Source: Streptomyces sp. ADI95-17 (GTDB lineage: Bacteria; Actinomycetota; Actinomycetes; Streptomycetales; Streptomycetaceae). Taken from it: DNA of 58,503 nucleotides. Shown here piece by piece: positions 52,129 through 58,503 of the stretch (positions within the stretch are counted from its first letter, which is position 1; every line of letters starts with the position of its first letter). A program made the position numbers and the translations under genes. The notes beneath the pieces are model-generated. The model was not told where the DNA came from, searched no databases, and worked only from the letters and a program-made list of their open reading frames with translations. Where the stretch lies: NCBI RefSeq assembly GCF_003846175.1, contig NZ_ML123048.1, forward strand, positions 373,337 through 431,839. Direction: 5' to 3'.

Positions 52129-53199
52129 GTGGAGTCTCCAGTGGTGCTCGGCATTGAGTCCTCGTGCGACGAGACCGGCGCCGGCCTCGTATGCGACGGG
52201 CGCCTGCTCGGGCATGCGGTGGCGTCGAGCATGGACGAGCACGCACGCTTCGGCGGAGTGGTCCCGGAGATCGCCGCGCGGGCGCACCTCCATTCCTTCA
52301 CGCCCGTCATCCGGGAGGCCCTGGACCGGGCCGGGCTGGGAACGGCGGACATCGGCGCGGTGGCCGTGACCACCGGGCCCGGCCTCTCGGGCGCGCTCCA
52401 GGTGGGACTGGCCGGCGCGAAGACCCTGGCGTTCTCGCTGGGGGTGCCGCTGTACGGGGTGCATCATCTGGCCGGTCATGTCGCCGCCGACACCCTGGAG
52501 CACGGACCGCTGCCCGATCCCTGCATGGTCCTGATCGTCTCCGGCGGACACACCTCTCTGTTGCTCGTACGGGATCTGGCCCGGGACCCGATCGTGCACC
52601 TGGGCGACACCGTCGACGACGCGGCGGGCGAGTGCTTCGACAAGGTGGCCCGGGTGTTCGGACTGCCGTACCCGGGCGGGCCGGCCATCGACCGCAGCGC
52701 ACGGGAGGGCGATCCGCGCGCCGTGGCGTTCCCCCGGTCGCTGACCGGAGCACGCGACGCGCGCTACGACTTCTCCTTCTCCGGGCTCAAGACCTCCGCC
52801 GCCCGCTGGGCCGAGCAGCACCGGCTGCGCGGCGAGGAACTTCCGCTCGCGGACGGAGCCGCATCACTCCAGGAGGCCGTGGCCGATGTGCTGACGCGCA
52901 AGGCGGTGGCCGCCTGCCGCGAGCACGGCGTGGGAACTCTGGTCGTCGTAGGCGGGGTGGCCGCCAACTCCCGGGTGCGGGCTCTGGCGGAAGAACGCTG
53001 CCGTGCCGCCGGGATCGCGCTGCGAGTGCCGCCACTGAAACTGTGCACCGACAACGGGGCGATGATCGCGGCCGTCGGTGACCTGCTGGTCCGGGCGGGA
53101 GCCGAGCCCGCCTCGCTGGACGTGTCCATCGACCCGTCCGCCCCGCTGGAACATGCGGCACTGCACCCCGTTGCACTCGCCGCCACGAGGTCAGCGTGA
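52129..53199 (+). CDS. tsaD: TsaD-type tRNA t6A37 threonylcarbamoyltransferase
   Basis: This 356-residue protein belongs to the Kae1/Qri7/TsaD family, which transfers threonylcarbamoyl to A37 of ANN-decoding tRNAs. The metal-binding H113-xxx-H117 motif (HHLAGH), GIESSCDETGAG, SGGHTSLLL, and LCTDNGAMIA are intact. The normal actinobacterial tsaD lies with tsaB and rimI, but neither is here, so this may be a second copy. GTG 52129 follows AGGAAGGTGGGAC. The promoter contains a Nur-box-like site and is unusually A/T-rich. Confidence 0.88.
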   Translation: MESPVVLGIESSCDETGAGLVCDGRLLGHAVASSMDEHARFGGVVPEIAARAHLHSFTPVIREALDRAGLGTADIGAVAVTTGPGLSGALQVGLAGAKTLAFSLGVPLYGVHHLAGHVAADTLEHGPLPDPCMVLIVSGGHTSLLLVRDLARDPIVHLGDTVDDAAGECFDKVARVFGLPYPGGPAIDRSAREGDPRAVAFPRSLTGARDARYDFSFSGLKTSAARWAEQHRLRGEELPLADGAASLQEAVADVLTRKAVAACREHGVGTLVVVGGVAANSRVRALAEERCRAAGIALRVPPLKLCTDNGAMIAAVGDLLVRAGAEPASLDVSIDPSAPLEHAALHPVALAATRSA

Positions 53200-53456
53200 A
53201 CACCGTGACCGTCGGCCGGATCCCGGGCGCGGAGCTGTCGGGCTGGCCGGAGGGAGCAAGACCGTCCCGTACACACAGGGCGTCCACCGGATCCGGGCGG
53301 GCGGCGGGGCCACCGGCCCGCGGTCGGACTCGCTCGGCCGGGTGACCCGGGTTGCGACGCCGTGGCGCCTGTGCGTAAGTAGCAGCGGACCCATGTCCCG
53401 TCCGCACCACAAGTCCACAGCTCTTTCCCGACGTTGCCACCCCAGGGAGCCCTCGT
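53200..53456. other. intergenic stretch before DyP operon
   Basis: A GTG at 53196 overlaps the tsaD stop codon (GTGA) and opens a frame of about 48 codons (VNTVTVGRIPGAELSGWPEG) that stops near 53340; I do not consider it a proven gene. The rest holds the promoter of the DyP-encapsulin operon, which I cannot pinpoint. Confidence 0.3.
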
Positions 53457-54536
53457 ATGCCCGACGCCACCGCGGATTCGGATCCCACCGCGGCCCAGCC
53501 CGTCGTCGCACCGCTTACCAGCGCCGCACTCATCCTGGTCGCCACGATCGAGCCCGGTGGTGAACCCGCTGTGCGCGAGGTGCTGCCCGATCTCGCGGCC
53601 TTCGCCCGCTCCATCGGCTTCCGGTTCCCCGACGCCGGGCTGGCCTGTGTGACCGGCATCGGTTCGGGGGCCTGGGACCGGCTGTTCGACGGGCCGAGGC
53701 CGGAGCAGCTCCACCCGTTCCAGGAACTGCACGGCGCCAAGCATCACGCGCCGGCCACCGCGGGGGATCTGCTGTTCCACATCCGGGCCGAGCGGATGGA
53801 CGTGTGCTTCGAGTGGGCGACCCAGTTGCTCGACCGGCTCGGCGGTGCGGTGACCGTGGTCGACGAGACGCAGGGGTTCCGCTACTTCGACCACCGGGAC
53901 CTGCTCGGTTTCGTCGACGGCACGGAGAACCCGGTGGGGGCGGACGCCGTCTCGGCGGCCCTGGTCGGCGCCGAGGACCCCGCGTTCGCGGGCGGCAGTT
54001 ACGTCATCGTGCAGAAGTACCTGCACGACCTCACGTCCTGGAACGCGCTGAGCACCGAGGAGCAGGAGCGGGTGATCGGGCGCACCAAGTTCGACGACGT
54101 CGAGTTCGCCGACGACGCCAAGCCCGCCGACTCGCACATCGCCCTCAACACGATCACCGACCCGGGCGGCACCGAGCACGACATCCTCCGCGCCAACATG
54201 CCGTTCGGCAGTTTCGGACAGGGCGAGTTCGGCACGTACTTCATCGGTTACGCCGCCGATCCGGGAATCACCGAGCAGATGCTCCGCAACATGTTCCTCG
54301 GCAGTCCGCCCGCCACCCACGACCGCATTCTCGACTTCTCGACCGCGGTCACCGGCACGCTCTTCTACGCCCCCAGCGCCGACTTCCTCGACGCCCCGCC
54401 GCCCCCGCCCTCGTCGGCCGGGGCCGACACCGTGCCGGAGCCCGCGTCCGCGCCGGTGACGGCGAAGACCCCGGCCTCGGCCGCTCCGGCCGACGGTTCG
54501 CTGCGCATCGGCAGCCTGCAAGAAAGCGCCCAGTGA
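53457..54536 (+). CDS. DyP-type peroxidase, encapsulin cargo
   Basis: This 359-residue heme peroxidase of the dye-decolourising family has the signature GFVDGTENP (D154), proximal heme ligand H227 and R245. After a Pro/Ala-rich linker the C-terminus ends with DGSLRIGSLQESAQ, which matches the encapsulin targeting peptide (DGSLGIGSLKG-like). It should therefore be packed inside the shell encoded by the next gene and use peroxide there. The stop codon overlaps the shell gene start by one base (TGATG). The ATG at 53457 follows GGGAG. Confidence 0.93.
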   Translation: MPDATADSDPTAAQPVVAPLTSAALILVATIEPGGEPAVREVLPDLAAFARSIGFRFPDAGLACVTGIGSGAWDRLFDGPRPEQLHPFQELHGAKHHAPATAGDLLFHIRAERMDVCFEWATQLLDRLGGAVTVVDETQGFRYFDHRDLLGFVDGTENPVGADAVSAALVGAEDPAFAGGSYVIVQKYLHDLTSWNALSTEEQERVIGRTKFDDVEFADDAKPADSHIALNTITDPGGTEHDILRANMPFGSFGQGEFGTYFIGYAADPGITEQMLRNMFLGSPPATHDRILDFSTAVTGTLFYAPSADFLDAPPPPPSSAGADTVPEPASAPVTAKTPASAAPADGSLRIGSLQESAQ

Positions 54537-55333
54537 TGAACAATCTCCACCGCGAACTAGCCCCTGTCACGGAAGCCGCCTGGGACCAGATCGAAGAAGA
54601 GGCCCGGCGCACCTTCAGCCGCCATGTGGCGGGCCGCCGGGTCGTCGACGTCACCGGTCCGGACGGCCCCGAACTGGCGGCCATCGGCGACGGTCATCTG
54701 CGTGACATCGATCCGCCCACCCCGGACGTGATCGCCCGGGCCCGCACCTCGGTGCCGGTCATCGAGTGGCGCGTGCCGTTCACGGTGACCCGGTCGGCCG
54801 TGGACGACGTCGAGCGCGGTTCGGACGACAGCGACTGGCAGCCCGTCAAGGACGCCGCCCGCACCTGTGCGTTCGCCGAGGACATGGCGATCATCGACGG
54901 CTATGCCTCGGCCGGGATCACCGGCCTCCGGGATGGCTCCTCGCACTCGCCGCTGACGCTGCCCGCCGATGCCCGGGACTACCCGGCCACCGTCAGCCAG
55001 GCGCTGACCCAGTTGCGGCTGTCCGGTGTCGACGGCCCGTACCGGCTGCTGCTGGGCGCCGACGCCTACACCGAGGCGACCGAGACCTCCGACCACGGGT
55101 ACCCGGTCGCCACCCACCTGGCCCGGCTGCTGGACGACCAGATCCTGTGGGCGCCCGCCGTCAAGGGCGGGGTGCTGCTGTCGACCCGTGGCGGCGATTT
55201 CGAACTGCGCCTGGGCCAGGACCTGTCGATCGGCTACCAGGACCACGACGCCACGAACATCCGGCTCTACTTCCATCAGGCGTTCACCTTCCGGATGCTG
55301 ACGCCCGAGGCCGTGGTCCCGATCATCGCCTGA
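54536..55333 (+). CDS. family 1 encapsulin shell protein
   Basis: This 265-residue HK97-fold shell protein (linocin-M18 family) begins MNNLHRELAPVTEAAWDQIE and ends LTPEAVVPIIA. This size and the DyP partner are typical of 60-subunit T=1 encapsulins. It should self-assemble and enclose the DyP peroxidase through the targeting peptide. The start overlaps the cargo gene stop. It was formerly annotated in many genomes as a bacteriocin, which is misleading. Confidence 0.94.
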   Translation: MNNLHRELAPVTEAAWDQIEEEARRTFSRHVAGRRVVDVTGPDGPELAAIGDGHLRDIDPPTPDVIARARTSVPVIEWRVPFTVTRSAVDDVERGSDDSDWQPVKDAARTCAFAEDMAIIDGYASAGITGLRDGSSHSPLTLPADARDYPATVSQALTQLRLSGVDGPYRLLLGADAYTEATETSDHGYPVATHLARLLDDQILWAPAVKGGVLLSTRGGDFELRLGQDLSIGYQDHDATNIRLYFHQAFTFRMLTPEAVVPIIA

Positions 55334-55334
55334 C

Positions 55335-56750
55335 CTACCGCCCCCGGTGTCCGGTCGCCCTGACGTTCCAGGTCAGAGTGTCGGTGGCCAGGGCACGGAC
55401 GGCGGGGTCGCGGATGGCGTCCGTGCGGTCGACGGCCTCGGCGGTCACCCGGTGGCCCCGGCCGTCCGCGCGGACGCCGAGCGCCGCCGGGGTGAGCGCG
55501 GTCCGTCCGCGCGCGGACACCTTCTCGACGCCGTCCACGTACCAGCGCAGCTCCGGCCTGGCGAGACCGGTCCGGTGGGTGCGGGATCCGGCGGCGGTCC
55601 CGGCGGCGGAGGTGTTGAGGTCCGCCAGGCTCACGGCGATGCGCCGGCCAGGACCGACGGTGTGCTTGGTGTCGACGGTGCTGCTCAGCCCGTTGCCCGC
55701 ACGGTAGAACCCGGCGATCATCGCCTCGCGCCCGGGCAGGTTGAACTCGGTGTTGTTCAGCTCCCGCATGATCGACGACTCGGTGGGGCGGTTGAGCCCG
55801 ACCGGGTAGTAGGCGCTGCCCTCGAACGTACCGACCGTGCCGCCCGCCGGATCGCTCTGCCCGAGCCAGCGGTACCACTTGGCCTGCTTCTCGGTGAGCT
55901 GCGCGGCGGTGTAGGTGGTGGAGTTGATCCCGCCCGGCTCGCCGCCGGTCCACGTCCCGTACTCGGGATACGTGTACTCGTCGTCCAGCAGGCCGACCGA
56001 GTGCCCTATCTCATGGGCGGCGATCAGGCTGGACGAGGCGTGGTCGGAGGAGAGGGTCGAGACCCCGTTGAAGGGGCGGCCCTCGGCCAGGAGGCCGGAG
56101 TAGCCCGCGCCCCCGTACTTGGTGGAGTTGGCGATCACGACCACCAGGTCGGCGGCCGGCGCCTTCGCGGCGTACGCGGCCACCTTGTCGATGTCGGTAC
56201 AGATCAGCCGCTCGATGTCGGAGCACCAGAAGTAGCTGCCGAGCGCGGTGTCCTTGACGGTGTCCGCACCGGGATCGCCGCTGATGCCGGACTCGTTGGA
56301 GACCGCGTCGACGGTCCATACGTTGAACAGGCCCTGGTAGCTCTTGTAGGGCTCCAGGGCGGTGATGTCGGCCCACTTGGCGGTGGCGTCGGCGTGGAAG
56401 TCGCCCTGCTGGTCGGCCGTATAGCCGTCGCCGATGATCACGATGTCCAGCCGGTCGTCGGACGGACCGGTCACCGCCTGTTCGCCCACCGTGCCGTCGA
56501 CGGCGGCCTCGGCCGCGCTCAGTGGTGCGGCGGACTTCCCTTTCCGTACGGGGGTGTTGGCGGGGACCTCGACGGTCCGGCCCGAGCCGCCGGGTTCGGG
56601 GAAGTACTCTGCGGCGACACGCCGGTCGCCGCCGGAACCCGTGGGGGCGGCCGAGGCCGGCGCGGTGGCGGCTGTCGCCGCCAGGAGACCGGCGAGGGCG
56701 AGCCCCGCCAGGGCTCCTGCCGCGCGATGCGTGCGGGGGCGTATTCGCAT
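55335..56750 (-). CDS. secreted M64 metallopeptidase
   Basis: This 471-residue exported protease has a signal peptide (about 1-35) and an M64-type zinc site HEIGHSVGLLDDEY (H246, H250, with E247 as base). The family is named after IgA-cleaving peptidases of gut bacteria; in Streptomyces the natural substrate is unknown. The ATG at 56750 has GAGGAG six bases upstream. It converges with the encapsulin gene, the stops being one bp apart, and is divergent from the XRE regulator across 203 bp that include TTAAATCGACTTAA, a near-palindrome. Confidence 0.88.
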   Translation of the reverse strand: MRIRPRTHRAAGALAGLALAGLLAATAATAPASAAPTGSGGDRRVAAEYFPEPGGSGRTVEVPANTPVRKGKSAAPLSAAEAAVDGTVGEQAVTGPSDDRLDIVIIGDGYTADQQGDFHADATAKWADITALEPYKSYQGLFNVWTVDAVSNESGISGDPGADTVKDTALGSYFWCSDIERLICTDIDKVAAYAAKAPAADLVVVIANSTKYGGAGYSGLLAEGRPFNGVSTLSSDHASSSLIAAHEIGHSVGLLDDEYTYPEYGTWTGGEPGGINSTTYTAAQLTEKQAKWYRWLGQSDPAGGTVGTFEGSAYYPVGLNRPTESSIMRELNNTEFNLPGREAMIAGFYRAGNGLSSTVDTKHTVGPGRRIAVSLADLNTSAAGTAAGSRTHRTGLARPELRWYVDGVEKVSARGRTALTPAALGVRADGRGHRVTAEAVDRTDAIRDPAVRALATDTLTWNVRATGHRGR

Positions 56751-56953
56751 GGACAACTCCTCGGGATCCGGGGGACTCGCAGGGCACGGACAGCACATAA
56801 CCCATGAGTTAAATCGACTTAATGCGATGCTTAACCTAGAGGTGCGCGGGACTTCGAACAAGGCCCGAACGCCTGGTGGTTGAGGCCCACAACCGGGCAT
56901 TTACGATGTATGGACCGCATTTCGGAGCGGGGCGAGGCGGAAGGGGCGGCGCC

Positions 56954-58330
56954 ATGGACGAGAAGCGCACAGCGAGCGGGGGCGCGGGGGCCGGCGACGA
57001 CCCCGGAGCCGTCGGCCGCCGGGTCCAACGGATGCGCACCGAACGCGGTCTGACGCAGCGACAGCTTGCCGAGCCCGCCTACACCCCCGCCTACATCTCC
57101 ACGCTGGAGGCGGGCCGGGTGCGCCCGTCGGAGGCGGCCGTACGCCATCTCGCGGACCGGCTCGGCGTCAGCTACGAGGAACTCGCGACGGGGCGCCCCG
57201 CCCATCTCGCGACCGGACTGCGGCTGAGGCTGGTCGAGGCCCAGCGGACGCTGGCCACCGGTGCGGCCGAGGACGCCGCCACCGCCTACACCGGCCTGCT
57301 CGCCGAGGCCGTCCGGCACGGACTCCCGGACGAACGCGCCGCGGCGACGCTCGGGCTGGGCCACTGCGCACTGGAGACGGGCGATCTGCCTGCGGCCCGC
57401 GAGCACTTCGAGGCCGCGGAGAAGCTTCTGGCCGACGCCCCGCTCCCCCGGCGCGCCCCGGCCGTCCGGGGCAGAGCCGTCGCCCACCTCCTGGCGGGCG
57501 AACTCCGGTACGCCTGCTATCTGTTGGAGAGCGCGATCGACGAGCTCAACACCTCGGGCCTCCAGGACCCCGGCGCACTGCTGCTTCTCTACACGGCCGC
57601 GATCGCCCCGTACATGGACATGGGCGCCCATGCCCGCGCCGCCCAGGCGGGCGAGCTGGCACTGGCCCTGGCACCGCAGGTGTCCGATCCGGAGCTGGTC
57701 GCCGGACTGCACCGGAGCGTCGCGCGTACGCTCATAGCGGCGGGCCGCACCGAGGAGGCGGACGCCTCACTGGCCAGGGCGGCCGAGATCTACCAGCAGT
57801 TGCAGATCCGTACCGAGCTCGCGCACTGCCACTGGATGCGGGGCTATGTACACGCGCAGGACGGTGACCTGTCCGGCGCCGAGGCGGAGCTGCGCGCCGC
57901 CCGCGACATGCTGGCGTCGAAGCGGGCCGCCCTGTACACCTCCCAGGTGGAGGTGGAGCTGGCGGATGTGCTGCGCCGGCGCGGAAAGACCACCGAGGCG
58001 CGGGAGCTGCTGCACCGGCTGCTCGGCGAACTGCACCCGGACCGGGGATCGGTCCACGCGGCCGGCGCGCACCGGCTGCTGGGCCTGATCCACGAGGAGG
58101 CGGGCGAGCTCGATTCGGCCGAGGAGCACTACGTCACCGCGCTGGCCCTGCTGGAGCGGGCGGGTGCCGCCGGGGACCTCGCGGACATCTGCCGGCTGCT
58201 GGGCGATCTGCTGCGGCGCGTGGGCCGGACCGAGGCGGCGATGGACGCCTACCGGACCGGGCTCGGTCACCGGGCGTCCCCCGGGAGCACCACACTGGGC
58301 CCGGCGCCGATCCGCCCGCCCACTGCGTGA
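56954..58330 (+). CDS. XRE-family regulator with TPR repeats
   Basis: This 458-residue cytosolic protein has an N-terminal XRE helix-turn-helix (about 20-78: LTQRQLAEPAYTPAYISTLE) and a long alpha-helical region of TPR-like repeats (about 95-445). Such regulators in Streptomyces often bind peptide or protein partners through the TPR part. It faces the M64 peptidase gene, which may be a target. ATG 56954 is preceded by AAGGGGCGGCGCC. Confidence 0.87.
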   Translation: MDEKRTASGGAGAGDDPGAVGRRVQRMRTERGLTQRQLAEPAYTPAYISTLEAGRVRPSEAAVRHLADRLGVSYEELATGRPAHLATGLRLRLVEAQRTLATGAAEDAATAYTGLLAEAVRHGLPDERAAATLGLGHCALETGDLPAAREHFEAAEKLLADAPLPRRAPAVRGRAVAHLLAGELRYACYLLESAIDELNTSGLQDPGALLLLYTAAIAPYMDMGAHARAAQAGELALALAPQVSDPELVAGLHRSVARTLIAAGRTEEADASLARAAEIYQQLQIRTELAHCHWMRGYVHAQDGDLSGAEAELRAARDMLASKRAALYTSQVEVELADVLRRRGKTTEARELLHRLLGELHPDRGSVHAAGAHRLLGLIHEEAGELDSAEEHYVTALALLERAGAAGDLADICRLLGDLLRRVGRTEAAMDAYRTGLGHRASPGSTTLGPAPIRPPTA

Positions 58331-58361
58331 GCCCGGCCGCACTGAGGCTGCCCGCCCGTGG

Positions 58362-58503
58362 TCACCCGCCCCGCTGGGGTGAGGGCTCCGGGGAGGGGGT
58401 GGGGCGCGGTTCGGGCGGCTTCGGGATCGGGTCCGGCGCGGGGCCGGGCGGGACGGGACCGGGCGGCGGAGGCGGCGGCTCCGGCAGCGGCGCCGGCGGC
58501 CCC
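58362..58503 (-). CDS. C-terminal end of proline-rich protein (partial)
   Basis: The last 46 codons of a gene entering from the right edge are read on the minus strand and end in TGA at 58364-58362. They are dominated by Pro (EPPPPPPGPVPPGPAPDPIP, then SPQRGG). The start lies outside the window. Function is unknown; such tails are common in actinobacterial membrane or wall proteins. Confidence 0.45.
   Translation of the reverse strand, partial: GPPAPLPEPPPPPPGPVPPGPAPDPIPKPPEPRPTPSPEPSPQRGG

Noticed and set aside
53196..53343. Short GTG frame overlapping the tsaD stop codon
   Set aside because: Too short, no recognised motif and no further conservation evidence; overlap alone is insufficient.

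Overview
The window is high-GC actinobacterial DNA and almost certainly comes from a Streptomyces chromosome. Evidence: strong third-position G/C bias, frequent GTG starts, ATGA/GTGA gene overlaps, Tat-exported carbohydrate and phospholipid enzymes, a chitinase promoter with the classical TGGTCCAGACCT element, an actinobacterial iron box, and SpoIIE/RsbW-type partner-switch genes. No rRNA, tRNA, CRISPR array or replication origin was seen. The many pseudogenes and element scraps suggest an accessory, arm-like part of the chromosome (inference).

Layout. 1-4.7 kb: a secreted GH18 chitinase, divergent from an iron-box-controlled siderophore-uptake operon (binding lipoprotein plus two FecCD permeases, no ATPase). 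4.7-8.2 kb: a small unknown gene, then a YndJ-DUF1990-lipase maturation factor operon behind two identical palindromes. 8.1-14.2 kb: a Tat-type GH29 fucosidase, an ammonium transporter cut off at its 5' end where it abuts a crcB fluoride-channel pair, a 58-codon orphan gene with a strong ribosome binding site, and a zinc-ribbon SDR. 14.5-18 kb: a REC-SpoIIE phosphatase, a CHASE3 histidine kinase and an RsbW-like ATPase. 18-24.4 kb: a frameshifted PA14-GH2 glycosidase, a FhuF-like protein divergent from a DMT-type membrane protein with a His/Met tail, and an Rpf-LysM-M23 wall hydrolase. 24.5-30.7 kb: a proposed ethanolamine-to-glycine route (permease, GlnA4-type gamma-glutamyl ligase, aldehyde dehydrogenase, SDR, gamma-glutamyl hydrolase).

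30.8-37.6 kb: a secreted HAD phosphatase, a Tat phospholipase C, an alpha/beta hydrolase with its TetR regulator, and 6-phosphogluconate dehydrogenase. 38-44 kb: a lipoprotein, an ABC ATPase and a truncated permease, followed by an OmpR-type two-component system and a COG4705 membrane protein; three upstream regions here carry 11-bp-phased direct repeats. 44-45.2 kb: an island of decayed genes (IS5-type transposase scrap, a gene with an early stop codon, an AraC tail). 45.3-49 kb: a cobalamin riboswitch followed by a B12-type ABC importer and a second FhuF-like protein. 49-52 kb: a group II intron reverse-transcriptase scrap and poorly known genes. 52-58.5 kb: a tsaD gene behind a sequence matching the nickel-responsive Nur box, a DyP peroxidase with its encapsulin shell, an M64 metallopeptidase, an XRE-TPR regulator, and the end of a proline-rich gene.

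The most interesting candidates are the Nur-box tsaD, the FhuF-like gene inside the B12 riboswitch operon, the orphan 58-codon gene, and the phased-repeat regulon whose ABC exporter has lost its permease.
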